NCBI RefSeq assembly: GCF_008271745.1
Contig: NZ_VKKZ01000020.1
Coordinates: 62,001 to 126,000, forward strand
Direction of reading: 5' to 3'
Origin: Rufibacter glacialis
Lineage (GTDB): Bacteria > Bacteroidota > Bacteroidia > Cytophagales > Hymenobacteraceae
DNA: 64,000 nt
Below are positions 26,149-34,499 of the stretch, piece after piece (within the stretch, counting starts at the first letter, position 1; every line of letters begins with the position of its first letter). The notes under the pieces are model-generated. The model saw nothing but the letters and a program-made list of their open reading frames with translations. It ran no database searches and was not told the origin of the DNA. The translations under genes were made by a program, and so were the position numbers.

Positions 26149-27600
26149 CTAGGAATACTTTAGCTTGTCTTCTACCAGGTTCTTGGTGGCAATCTCAAAG
26201 GCTTTGATAGTGGCTTTGAACGCTTCACGGTCTGATACAGATTCTGAGGCCCGGTTCAGTTCTTTCACAAAAGCCCCTTGTGAGATTCCCTTGTTCAGGA
26301 AGCCCGTCTCCACTTGCTTGTCAGCGACCATGCGGTTAAAGTCAGGCTCGTTAAGGTGGAAGGCGGAGAAGGTGCGCTCCATGCGGCCCAGTTCTTTCAG
26401 CCAGCTTTCATACCCAAAGTCATGGCTGGACAGGAATTTGTTCAATTCCTTGAAAACAGGCTCATTACGCATGGCCCCGTTGAGGTCCACGCCTTTGGCA
26501 TAGGCTGCCTGGGCATCATCCGGCACATGGGTGTTGAAATAGCGGGAGAAGTAGTGGAACCGGATCAATTGCTTGGCAATGCGGTCGCGCGTTTCCTGGT
26601 CAAAATGCGAGAACTGCACATTATCCACGTCTTCGCGCAAGCCAAACTCATGGAACAGCGCATTGCCAGTCAGGTCATTGTCAGAGTAATCCATGAAGTC
26701 AATCACCGACAAGGCGCTCAAGAGTTCCACTAGGTGGGCATCATTCTTCTGGCTGGCCCGGCCCGGGTTGTTCTCCAAAGGTTTGTCTGGCGTATCCCCC
26801 ATGTAATAGGTAGCATTCACCCCGGTGAGGTGGTTCTGGTAATAAGACAGCGCGTCTTTGGCCTTGGTGGTGAAGGTATTGGAATCAATAAAGTCTGCCT
26901 CTACCCCGGCAGCCGGTTGTTCCAATGAGAAGTACGGCAATACTACCATGGCTCCCGTGAGCGCGGAGTTCAGGCTGGAGGCATTCGGAAGCTTTGAATG
27001 GCTGTCTTTGAAGTTCTTGAGCAAGAGCGGAAATCCGGCAGCCCCGGTTCCCCCAAAAATGGAGCTCACGAAGAAAATACGGTCCCCAGCCTGGAAGTTG
27101 GAGGCGAAGAAGCGCATCTCCGGTGAATCAATGATCTCATTGAGCACCACGCTGCCCACGTTGGGACTTCCTCTGAAACCTACGTCCAGGCTGTTGTTCA
27201 AATTCTCTGGAGTGAACAGCAGGTCTACCAGCGCCTGGGAGTCTATGTCCAGCTGGTTGTACCCAACATGGTCTTTGAACGGCTTGTTGATGCCCCCGAA
27301 GTCATACACGAACGAGTCTCTGATTTTAGCGGCCCCGTCGCCGGCAATGCTGGAAAGGGTGCTGATGTTGGTATGGAAGAAACCTTCGTCGCGTTTGCCC
27401 AGCTGGTCGTGCAGGTGCTTGTAGGTTTTGAGCAGTTCAACGGTACGGTTCATGTCCCCGTTCTGGGTGTCGGGGTCAATGATAATAGGGACTATTTTAT
27501 CACAATTCTTGATCTTGACACCGGCCGCCATGAGCATCACCAGAGAGCGGATGACTCTGGAGCCCGTGCCACCAATTCCGAATACAAAAAGTTTTGCCAT
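26149..27600 (-). CDS. Tubulin/FtsZ-like GTPase (Tubulin_2 type)
   Basis: A 483-residue cytoplasmic protein. The start, KLFVFGIGGTGSRVIRSL (residues 4-21), is the nucleotide-binding loop of the tubulin/FtsZ superfamily; IIIDPDTQNGDMNRT at 39-53 follows as expected. The hallmark GGTGxxG loop is present as FFVSSIFGGTGAAGF (176-190). The remaining helical C-terminal half is diverged from FtsZ. It resembles the Tubulin_2 / FtsZ-like families found outside the divisome. No ftsZ-cluster genes are nearby. Stop and start codons of the flanking genes are 3 bp away upstream and 290 bp downstream. Confidence 0.85.
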   Translation of the reverse strand: MAKLFVFGIGGTGSRVIRSLVMLMAAGVKIKNCDKIVPIIIDPDTQNGDMNRTVELLKTYKHLHDQLGKRDEGFFHTNISTLSSIAGDGAAKIRDSFVYDFGGINKPFKDHVGYNQLDIDSQALVDLLFTPENLNNSLDVGFRGSPNVGSVVLNEIIDSPEMRFFASNFQAGDRIFFVSSIFGGTGAAGFPLLLKNFKDSHSKLPNASSLNSALTGAMVVLPYFSLEQPAAGVEADFIDSNTFTTKAKDALSYYQNHLTGVNATYYMGDTPDKPLENNPGRASQKNDAHLVELLSALSVIDFMDYSDNDLTGNALFHEFGLREDVDNVQFSHFDQETRDRIAKQLIRFHYFSRYFNTHVPDDAQAAYAKGVDLNGAMRNEPVFKELNKFLSSHDFGYESWLKELGRMERTFSAFHLNEPDFNRMVADKQVETGFLNKGISQGAFVKELNRASESVSDREAFKATIKAFEIATKNLVEDKLKYS

Positions 27601-27603
27601 AGG

Positions 27604-28017
27604 TTATTTTGTGTGTGGCCATTTCATAGGAGTCGTCCAGGCCTGGACAGATCCTTTCTTAAGCAATAGAGAAAAAATAAAAAACAGGATGAGGCTGAGG
27701 ATCGCGTTCACCAAAGCAAAGGTGTAGGTGTAGGAATGGGTTTCTACGCCATTGCTGCTCACCTGTGAAATAGGCACGATAAACGCGATCACGGCATTGA
27801 TGATGAGCAGGATAATCCAATGCTTGGGTTTGTACAGGCCGGTGCTCATGGCCCGGTTCAAGACATAATAATACAGGAGAACCAATGCCAATGAAATCAG
27901 AATCAACTGTATGCCGGTGTTAGGGAAAATCACCTCTCGGTAATCATTGGTAAAATTGGCAGGCATAGGCCTACCCAGGAACAGCTCATACAGGCCGGAG
28001 AAGAAATTTTGGATCAT
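27604..28017 (-). CDS. Small integral membrane protein of the tubulin/MotAB-like operon
   Basis: A 137-residue protein with three predicted transmembrane helices (about 35-52, 66-84 and 98-118) and short loops; the first 30 residues (MIQNFFSGLYELFLGRPMP) may form an amphipathic helix. I recognise no family. It is sandwiched with gaps of 2 and 3 bp between the lipoprotein and the tubulin-like genes, so translation is probably coupled and the product belongs to the same complex, perhaps as the membrane anchor of the GTPase. Confidence 0.75.
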   Translation of the reverse strand: MIQNFFSGLYELFLGRPMPANFTNDYREVIFPNTGIQLILISLALVLLYYYVLNRAMSTGLYKPKHWIILLIINAVIAFIVPISQVSSNGVETHSYTYTFALVNAILSLILFFIFSLLLKKGSVQAWTTPMKWPHTK

Positions 28018-28019
28018 CC

Positions 28020-29396
28020 TTATTTGGTTTCTTTGTTAAACTTCATTGTCACACTAAATACAAATTCGCTTTTATCACGGTACAGCGCCTGCACCCCTTC
28101 CATGATCTTGTTCAGTTGGTACGTTTTACGGGGAGCTGCGGCCGGGTTATTGTCATTGGTGGTGGTCCATTGATTGATCCAGGTAGGCACCACCTGCGGC
28201 AACTGTAGCGTGATGGATCCGGCATTGGCGGTTAATTGCGGGACGTGTATCCGCACAAAGTGCGTGTACTTTGCCAAATCTGGCGTGGCCTTCACTTCCT
28301 CTGATGCCGCAATTACTGTACCAATAGCTGCTTTGCCGCCAGTCATGGCCAGCTTCAGGTTCCGCTTCAGAAAGCCCACGTCCTGCATGGAAGAAGGTAA
28401 GTCTTTCAGGTCCAGGCCAATGGTAAATTCTACGGGTTCTTCTTTCTGCGGACCTAAATTGATGCTGGTGCACACCTGGGCGGTACGGCTGGTACAATAC
28501 ACAACGCCAACCGGCCGGAAGATATTGGATTTAAGCAGGGCAGAGAAAGGGATAGATGGGTAGTTGAACCCGAAATAGGCCTGCTGGGCCGGCAGGTTCC
28601 GCAGCACTTTGTTGATCACCGTCTGCACCTCCTGCTGCTTGCCAATGACCCATATGTAGAACGGGACTTCTTTTCCGGCCAGGGTCTGCTTTACCGCCGG
28701 CTTCTTCACCGCCGGGTAGTAGTTCCCGAAGAAAGGCGAGGCTTCAGCCAGGACCGCCACCACCAGGTTTTGGTGCTCCGCCTGTTTCAGGCTGCTTCTG
28801 ATGTCTGAATCAAGTGACAGGAACTGACCTGGGTTGTTGGGGTCCGGCCCATGAATGAAGTCAGAGACGATCACACTCACCGCTCCCTTTTCCATGGAGT
28901 TTTGTAGGGCTGCCTCCAACAATTGAGGCAAGGGCGTGCCCCGTACATCGGCGTTGATGCCACTGACAATGGTGTTTTTCAAAACTCCGTAAGAAACACT
29001 ATCCAGCACCGGATTGCCCTGTGCGTTCTGCTTGGCCAGGTAATAGCGGTGGTCGTCTACGTACACGCCATCCTGCACTTCTGAAATCAGCTTGTTCAGG
29101 CGGCTTTGGAACGTGGTCGGTTCTTTGTCAGCGGCCGGGGGTGGCATAAAGCCTTTCATGCCGTTAGACACCTCCAGGTACAGGTCTACGTCTACCTTAG
29201 TTGCCGTAGTGGGAGCCGGAGCCGGGTTAGAAGCTTGCGAGCGGTTCTCTTGGGTGGGGGCTTCCTTGACAGGGGCCTTGGTAGTTTCTGGCGAGACAGT
29301 TTCCTGGCTGGCTTCCTTTTTATAGCAGCCCGTAAAAGCCAGCGCACCCGCCAACAATAGGATTTTACTTCTACCAATACACCTTGTTCTGTACAT
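28020..29396 (-). CDS. VWA-like lipoprotein, first gene of the seven-gene operon
   Basis: Start placed at ATG 29396: it yields a proper lipoprotein signal (RSKILLLAGALAFTGC, C24), and the likely promoter at 29431-29437 would leave the upstream ATG (29423) at the very end of the transcript. The product is 458 residues. After a Pro/Thr/Ala-rich linker, the domain starting DLYLEVSNGMKGFM has the look of a von Willebrand A first strand with a degenerate metal-ion site, and VSVIVSDFIHG resembles its fourth strand. A second half (from about 260) is beta-rich and unidentified. It is expected in the periplasm, tethered to a membrane. Confidence 0.75.
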   Translation of the reverse strand: MYRTRCIGRSKILLLAGALAFTGCYKKEASQETVSPETTKAPVKEAPTQENRSQASNPAPAPTTATKVDVDLYLEVSNGMKGFMPPPAADKEPTTFQSRLNKLISEVQDGVYVDDHRYYLAKQNAQGNPVLDSVSYGVLKNTIVSGINADVRGTPLPQLLEAALQNSMEKGAVSVIVSDFIHGPDPNNPGQFLSLDSDIRSSLKQAEHQNLVVAVLAEASPFFGNYYPAVKKPAVKQTLAGKEVPFYIWVIGKQQEVQTVINKVLRNLPAQQAYFGFNYPSIPFSALLKSNIFRPVGVVYCTSRTAQVCTSINLGPQKEEPVEFTIGLDLKDLPSSMQDVGFLKRNLKLAMTGGKAAIGTVIAASEEVKATPDLAKYTHFVRIHVPQLTANAGSITLQLPQVVPTWINQWTTTNDNNPAAAPRKTYQLNKIMEGVQALYRDKSEFVFSVTMKFNKETK

Positions 29397-29430
29397 GCTC
29401 TTTGTATGAGTATTAATGGGCACTTACTTA

Positions 29431-29458
29431 CAATATAGTAAAAAGGTTATCTTTCAAA
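29431..29458 (-). promoter_or_regulatory. Candidate promoter of the seven-gene operon
   Basis: On the minus strand, TTTG (29455-29458) is followed after 17 bases by TATATTG (29431-29437), close to the Bacteroidetes -33/-7 pair. Transcription would begin near 29424, giving a leader of about 28 bases to the ATG at 29396. Confidence 0.45.
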
Positions 29459-29470
29459 ACATCCAAAGCG

Positions 29471-29493
29471 GGACTAAAAAAACGCCTAAAAGG
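29471..29493 (+). repeat. Copy of the dispersed TTTTC..AAAA..GCCTAAA motif
   Basis: Reads GGACTAAAAAAACGCC followed by TAAAAGG, upstream of the operon promoter. Confidence 0.35.
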
Positions 29494-29730
29494 TAAAATC
29501 TTTGCCTTTAGGTGGTTGCAGCCATGGCTTGTTGAAAAAGCAATATATAAAAAAGGAAATGAACCCCCTCTTTGACCTAATAATTGACTCTTATGTAGGT
29601 CTTTATAATGAACCGTTTTCCCTTCTCCTTCCTGTAAACGAAATTTTAACGTTAGCAGGGGCCAATTATTTGGGGATTGTCAACTCCTCTCCCCGTTTTA
29701 GGTATACTATTTCAATAAGAACCAGAAAAC

Positions 29731-30096
29731 ATGATCACAGCCTACAAACTTTTTGCCGGGGAAGATGGCCATTCGTACTTCCAAAAAGGCACCATCACTG
29801 AGAAACAGCTGACGGGCGTGGAAGCGCTTCATTTCAAAGAAACCCCCGCTGACTACGCTTATGACTGGCACACCGCCCCTACTACCCAATACGTGTTAAC
29901 GTTATCAGGCACCCTCCAATTCACCACCAGTCTGGGAGCTACCTTCATCATACACCCAGGCGATGTGCTCATTGCCATGGACACCGTGGGCAGCGGCCAC
30001 AAATGGCGCATGCTGGGGGATGAACCCTGGAAACGGGCGTATGTGGTGTTTCAAAAAGACACCCAGATAAATTTTGTACCTGATGAAGGAGAATAG
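29731..30096 (+). CDS. Cupin-domain protein
   Basis: A 121-residue single-domain protein. The cupin fold is suggested by DYAYDWHTAPTTQYVLTLSG (first motif region with one His) and the second motif FIIHPGDVLIAMDTVGSGHKWRM (PGD turn, then His). It has two candidate metal-binding histidines (in DWH and GHKW) but not the full GxHxHxE pattern, so the metal and substrate are uncertain. Small cupins of this type are often sugar or stress-related proteins. It has no operon partner. Confidence 0.75.
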   Translation: MITAYKLFAGEDGHSYFQKGTITEKQLTGVEALHFKETPADYAYDWHTAPTTQYVLTLSGTLQFTTSLGATFIIHPGDVLIAMDTVGSGHKWRMLGDEPWKRAYVVFQKDTQINFVPDEGE

Positions 30097-30311
30097 CCTC
30101 TTCCCGTAAGACTAGGACCGGGTTGCAGGTAGAAGAGAGATTTATTTATAAAGCCTTGGGCTGAAGGGGGAACCCGCGGTCAAGAATCTTCCGGAGAGTA
30201 AGAAATGGGGTTTTGCGGCCTATTTTCAGTAAGTAAACCTAATACAGGAGATTGCTCGTGATGGCTTTCCCAAGGCATGAAAACTTGGCCTGGAACCAAA
30301 AGCCCCTTGAT

Positions 30312-30364
30312 GTTTTCAGGCTGTTTCTGCAAAAAGGCTGTTTTTGCAGAAACAGCCTGAAAAC
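30312..30364 (+). terminator. Long hairpin, probable terminator
   Basis: Perfect 24-bp stem (30312-30335 with 30341-30364) and 5-base loop. It lies 215 bp after the cupin gene and next to the tRNA terminator, so the assignment to the cupin transcript is tentative. Confidence 0.6.
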
Positions 30365-30365
30365 A

Positions 30366-30401
30366 AAAAGCCCTTACCGGCAGGGCCAAGTAAGGGCTTT
30401 T
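30366..30401 (-). terminator. Terminator of the tRNA-Thr pair
   Basis: 12-bp stem AAAAGCCCTTAC (30366-30377) with 30390-30401, just beyond the 3' end of the distal tRNA on the minus strand, with a T-rich minus-strand tail. Confidence 0.7.
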
Positions 30402-30408
30402 AAAAAAG

Positions 30409-30481
<73 letters not shown>

Positions 30482-30582
30482 TTTTGCCATCCTGTTTCTG
30501 GTAGGAACAGGAAGCGGTAATAAGGTGAATTTCTATAAAAACAGCCTTGTGAGAAGTACACTGAAGGTGTTTTTTTTTAAGG

Positions 30583-30655
<73 letters not shown>

Positions 30656-30785
30656 TTTTGCTGTCGGAAACCCAGGTGGTTTCTGAAAGCGATACAAAAG
30701 TAGAGGTCTTTTTGATATTTGCAAAAAGACCTCTTAACTTATTTGTTTCCTTTTGATAAAGGGCCTGAAAGTCAATCAGAAAAAT

Positions 30786-33008
30786 TTAGGAGCGCAGGGC
30801 TTTCAACTGCCTTTTCAGGTGCTGGATGCGGTTCTGGGCCTCGTCAATCTTTGATTGGTATTCTTCCCGCAGCTTCTCGGCATTCTTGGAACGCGCGAAG
30901 AATTCAATGTTGGTTTTCAGGGTAGAGATGTCGTTCTCCAGCGAGGTGATATCGCGGCGCAGGTGCTGTTCTTTCTGGTACAGCTTCTGATCCCCATCTG
31001 GGCTGGCCTTGAGGTGGTTCAACTGCAATTGGAACAGGGTCTGCTCTTTCTGCTCCTTGTTCATCTCGGGCACCTTGTCCAGGTACTTAGACAGCAAGGA
31101 ATGGAACCGGTCTTCTACCTTTGGGTTGCGCTTGGGTTCATTAGAGAACGCGTGCCATTCCTGATGGATCTGGTTGAACTCGTCCAGAGAACCCACAAAG
31201 GTAGGGTCTGCCACTTTAGAAGCCAGTTGCTCGCAGTAGGTCTGCTTTTGCGCCGACAACTCATTCAATTGGCTTTCCTTCTGCTGGGCCTCCTGGTGCA
31301 AGCGGTCAAAAAATGCGTTACAAGCGGTGCGGAATCTGTTCCAGATCTTGTCTGAGTACTTGTCTGGCACCCGGCCAATGGTTTTCCATTTCTTTTGCAG
31401 CTGAATGAGTTTTTCCTTGGTGCTGTCCCATTCTTCGCTGTTCTGCAGACTTTCAGCTTCTTCGCAAAGGGCTACCTTCTGGCGGTAGTTCTGCATCTTC
31501 TCTTCGTCCAAGGCCTTGAAGAAGGTGTTCTTGTGGTGGAAAAAGGCCTTGTAAGAGCTCCAAAAGGCCTTGTTCACCTCCTCCGCGTTTTCTTTGGGCA
31601 CCAGGCCGGCCGCATCCCAGGCTTCTTTGAGTTGCTGGATCTGGTCTGTTTTATCACGCCAGTCATTGATGCGGTCTGAAGTGAAGTGGGAGAACTGTTC
31701 AATCTGTGCCAGCAATTCTTTCTTCTTGTCCAGGTTGGCCATCTCTTCGGCTTTTCTGGATTCAAAGAAGGCTTTCTTGCGCTCATGCACCTGCTCAGAG
31801 GCCTGGATGAACCGGTTCCACACGGGGTCGCGCATGTCATTGGGCACTGGGCCTATGTGCTTCCACTCATCATGCAGGTGCCGCAGTTCCTGCAACGCCT
31901 TGTTGATGTTCTCCTCTTTGGCCAAGCCTTCGGCCCGCTCGCAGAGCAGGTTTTTCGCATCCAGGTTCCGCTTCCGGTCCAGCTCCTTCAGTTCAAAGAA
32001 GATGCTGCGGTTGTTGTAATACATGTCCAGCAGGGCGTGGTAGGAATTCCACAACTGCTGGGCCTCTGCCGTAGGAACCTGGCCAATGGCTTTCCACTCA
32101 TTCTGCAGTTCTTTGATGGAGCTGCCGCTGGTCTGGGTCTCAGAAGATTCAATGAACACCCGCAGGCGCTCCAGCAACTCCCGCTTTCTCTGCAGGTTCA
32201 CCACCTTCTGTTCTTCTTCCTGGCGCTGCTCCCGGAACTTGGCTTCCCGGAACCGCTGCATGGCCTGCTCCACATCTTTGTGCGACCGCGGGGCGTTGTA
32301 CTCAAAGTCATCTGTTGAGCCACCTTCGGCCACAAACCGGTTCAAGGCTTCCTGCCGCTCCTCCTGGAACTGCTGCTCATATACCCGGTACAGGGTGCCC
32401 AAAGCCCGGCCAGATTTGCGGGCATTTCCTTCCTGGGCCAAGGCCAGAATGCGGTTTCTTACTTCCTCAATGGGAAGATGCGAGAAATCCTCTTCCAAAT
32501 GAAGCTCTTCCTCTTCAGGGTGCACCTCTTCAGAGGCCGGCATGGCCGGAGCAGGCTCAGAGGCACCTACGCCTTCTTGTTCAGTGGCAGCTGCTGGGCT
32601 TTCCACATTAGTCTCAAACTGGGCAGGCGCTGTTCCTGGGCTGTTTTCTGGCTCTGCCGATGCATCTGCGGCAACACCACTGGCCTGGCCAGGGTCTTCC
32701 GGGTCTGCTTCCATGGAGCCCATGGCCGGCGTTTCAGTGGCCAGTACACTGGACTGGGTGAGGTCTGGGTCTACCTGAGGGGCAGCTACGTCAGAGCCAT
32801 CTACAGGCGAGGCGCTACTAGAGGCGGGGGCTTCCTCCACGGCAGGTGATTCTTCCATCATGTCCGCAGGGTTTCCTGGTTCCTCCTGGCGGCCATTTAT
32901 CTCGGCTATACGGTCTTCCAAGATTTTACGCTGTTCTTGCGCCGGATCCTGGTTCGTTCTTTCTTCCGTATTTCCGATTTGCTGATTTTCCGGATCTTGG
33001 TTCATCAT
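30786..33008 (-). CDS. DUF349 repeat protein
   Basis: A 740-residue cytoplasmic protein. Residues 1-170 are acidic and of low complexity (Glu, Pro, Ala, Ser). From about 180 on, repeated helical units of about 70 residues carry the DUF349 pattern LxxxWKxIGxVPxxxxxxLWxxF; clear cases are LQNEWKAIGQVPTAEAQQLW, LHDEWKHIGPVPNDMRDPVW, LKEAWDAAGLVPKENAEEVN and LQKKWKTIGRVPDKYSDKIW. The C-terminus is a coiled coil (ISTLKTNIEFFARSKNAEKL). DUF349 proteins are widespread in Bacteroidota and of unknown function. It starts 25 bp downstream of the yqgE-like gene on the same strand. Confidence 0.92.
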   Translation of the reverse strand: MMNQDPENQQIGNTEERTNQDPAQEQRKILEDRIAEINGRQEEPGNPADMMEESPAVEEAPASSSASPVDGSDVAAPQVDPDLTQSSVLATETPAMGSMEADPEDPGQASGVAADASAEPENSPGTAPAQFETNVESPAAATEQEGVGASEPAPAMPASEEVHPEEEELHLEEDFSHLPIEEVRNRILALAQEGNARKSGRALGTLYRVYEQQFQEERQEALNRFVAEGGSTDDFEYNAPRSHKDVEQAMQRFREAKFREQRQEEEQKVVNLQRKRELLERLRVFIESSETQTSGSSIKELQNEWKAIGQVPTAEAQQLWNSYHALLDMYYNNRSIFFELKELDRKRNLDAKNLLCERAEGLAKEENINKALQELRHLHDEWKHIGPVPNDMRDPVWNRFIQASEQVHERKKAFFESRKAEEMANLDKKKELLAQIEQFSHFTSDRINDWRDKTDQIQQLKEAWDAAGLVPKENAEEVNKAFWSSYKAFFHHKNTFFKALDEEKMQNYRQKVALCEEAESLQNSEEWDSTKEKLIQLQKKWKTIGRVPDKYSDKIWNRFRTACNAFFDRLHQEAQQKESQLNELSAQKQTYCEQLASKVADPTFVGSLDEFNQIHQEWHAFSNEPKRNPKVEDRFHSLLSKYLDKVPEMNKEQKEQTLFQLQLNHLKASPDGDQKLYQKEQHLRRDITSLENDISTLKTNIEFFARSKNAEKLREEYQSKIDEAQNRIQHLKRQLKALRS

Positions 33009-33033
33009 TCACGTGGGGCTTTGCGCCGTTGGA

Positions 33034-33600
33034 TTAGTTTAAACTTGGGTCTGCGGGGTAGTTGGCGTACATCTTGTATTTGCCTCCCATTTCCTTTAAA
33101 ATATCGCGCCACAAGGTATTTGTATTCAAAGAAAGCAATTTATTCGCAGCATTGTTATTAACAAACCAAACATTTTTCTCAATTTCTTCCTGTAACTGGC
33201 CCGGGCTCCACCCGGAATAACCCACAAAAAACCTGATATCGTCCTGTGCCACCAAGCCTTGGTTCAGCAGGCGGGTGAGTTCTTCGAAGTCGCCTCCCCA
33301 GTACAAGCCCTCTGAGATGGGCTGCGCCTCAGGCAGTTGCGCCAATCGATGGATGTAATGCAGGGTGTTGGGTTGCATGGGCCCTCCTACTGCCAAGGCC
33401 ATGTCAAAGACCTCTCCGTTCACTTCCACCACATCTGATAAATGGAGGGCAGAAATGCGGTTCAGCACCAGGCCTACGGTGCCTTCTTTGTCATGCTGGC
33501 AGATGACCACCACGCTTCTTTCAAAGTTGGGGTCTCCCAGGTAGGGCTCTGAGATCAATATGCTTCCGTTCTGTATCTCTTTCATCATCTTTCTTGCCAT
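33034..33600 (-). CDS. YqgE/AlgH family protein
   Basis: A 188-residue protein matching the UPF0301 (YqgE/AlgH) family throughout: NGSILISEPYLGDPNFERSV at the start, GTVGLVLNRISALHLSDVV, the conserved AVGGPMQPNTLHYIHR and FFVGYSGWSPGQLQEEIEKN. AlgH was named in Pseudomonas for an effect on alginate genes, but the molecular role is not known; structures suggest a cytoplasmic protein. First gene of a two-gene unit with the DUF349 gene. Confidence 0.92.
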   Translation of the reverse strand: MARKMMKEIQNGSILISEPYLGDPNFERSVVVICQHDKEGTVGLVLNRISALHLSDVVEVNGEVFDMALAVGGPMQPNTLHYIHRLAQLPEAQPISEGLYWGGDFEELTRLLNQGLVAQDDIRFFVGYSGWSPGQLQEEIEKNVWFVNNNAANKLLSLNTNTLWRDILKEMGGKYKMYANYPADPSLN

Positions 33601-33688
33601 CTGTTCCCTGGATTTTGCTCTCTATACTTACTGTATCGGTTTGCAATTGGTTTGCGGGAGCGGTTGAATTGCTTTCTATTAACGCGGG

Positions 33689-33696
33689 CAAAGGTA
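33689..33696 (-). promoter_or_regulatory. -7 box upstream of the yqgE-like gene
   Basis: Minus-strand TACCTTTG matches TAnnTTTG; it would give a leader of about 80 bases. No clear -33 element. Confidence 0.35.
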
Positions 33697-33767
33697 GGGT
33701 GGTATCTGCTAAGAACTAAAAGAAAGGCCTTTTTTAGGTGAACCTATACCTTTTCAGGAGAAAGCCC

Positions 33768-33775
33768 TACTTTTG
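33768..33775 (+). promoter_or_regulatory. -7 box of pdxH
   Basis: TACTTTTG matches TAnnTTTG. Transcription from about 33781 would exclude the longer reading frame that opens at 33738 and supports the ATG at 33804 as start. Confidence 0.5.
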
Positions 33776-33803
33776 GCTTCCACAACCTGTCAAGCCCCAC
33801 GCC

Positions 33804-34457
33804 ATGGAAAAACCCTTGTCTCTCGCTGATATCAGGATCAACTATTCCTTGAAGGAACTCACCCAGGAATCTGTTGCCCAGGACCCGCTCCAGCAATTTG
33901 GCACCTGGATGGAGGAAGCCTTGGCGGCCAAGGCCGATGAACCCACGGCCATGACCCTGAGCACGGCCACAGCCCAGGGGCGGCCCACGGCGCGGGTGGT
34001 CCTGCTCAAGGCCCTGGAGAAGGCAGGCTTCGTCTTTTACACCAATTATGAGAGCCGCAAAGGCCAGCAACTCCAGGAAAACCCCTTCGCCGCCCTTACC
34101 TTTTTCTGGCCCTCGCTGGAACGGCAGGTTCGCATAGAGGGAACCGTGGAACGGGTGCCGGAAGAGATGTCAGACGCGTACTTCCAGAGCCGCCCCCGGG
34201 GCAGCCAGATTGGCGCCTGGTCATCGCCGCAAAGCCAACCCATACCCGACCGGTTCGTTCTGCAGCACCTGGAACAGGAATACACCGCTAAATTCAAAGA
34301 CCAGGAAGTGCTACCCCGGCCAAGCCATTGGGGTGGGTACCTGGTGCGGCCTCAGCGCATAGAGTTCTGGCAGGGCCGGCAAAACCGCCTGCATGACCGG
34401 CTCCTGTACGAGTTGGAAAGCAGCGGGAACTGGCGTATCCAGCGGTTGGCCCCCTGA
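33804..34457 (+). CDS. pdxH: Pyridoxamine 5'-phosphate oxidase
   Basis: FMN-dependent oxidation of pyridoxine or pyridoxamine 5'-phosphate to pyridoxal 5'-phosphate, the last step of vitamin B6 salvage. From the ATG at 33804 the protein is 217 residues, the normal size. Typical segments: MTLSTATAQGRPTARVVLLK, FVFYTNYESRKGQQL, FFWPSLERQVRIEG (FMN-binding region), SRPRGSQIGAWSSPQSQ and the C-terminal WGGYLVRPQRIEFWQGRQNR followed by HDR. A start at 33738 would add 22 residues lacking conservation. Next is the DUF1015 gene, 42 bp downstream. Confidence 0.96.
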   Translation: MEKPLSLADIRINYSLKELTQESVAQDPLQQFGTWMEEALAAKADEPTAMTLSTATAQGRPTARVVLLKALEKAGFVFYTNYESRKGQQLQENPFAALTFFWPSLERQVRIEGTVERVPEEMSDAYFQSRPRGSQIGAWSSPQSQPIPDRFVLQHLEQEYTAKFKDQEVLPRPSHWGGYLVRPQRIEFWQGRQNRLHDRLLYELESSGNWRIQRLAP

Positions 34458-34499
34458 GTTATGCCGGTCTATTTCAAAAAACAGTCTTAAAACCTGGCC

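Larger units (their letters stand above)
29424..29730. other. Intergenic region between the operon and the cupin gene
   Basis: 307 bp between divergent genes. It holds the likely operon promoter and one copy of the dispersed motif (29471-29493). An open frame overlapping the cupin start in another register lacks conserved features and was not accepted. Confidence 0.5.
30097..30408. other. Intergenic region between cupin and tRNA genes
   Basis: 312 bp with no gene. It contains a reverse-strand match to the dispersed motif (30211-30230) and two terminator hairpins at its right side. Confidence 0.5.

Noticed and set aside
26149..27600. Cell-division ftsZ
   Set aside because: The tubulin signature is diverged and the usual division and cell-wall neighbours (ftsA, ftsQ, mur genes) are absent.
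18618..29396. Complete Zorya anti-phage system
   Set aside because: Only ZorA/ZorB-like proteins are present; no helicase/nuclease or ZorC/ZorE-type gene is in or next to the operon.
29502..29801. Open frame of 99 codons overlapping the cupin gene
   Set aside because: No conserved features, and it overlaps the better-supported cupin frame in another register.
31686..32318. Open frame of 210 codons antisense to the DUF349 gene
   Set aside because: Repeated helical pattern of DUF349 on the other strand explains the openness.
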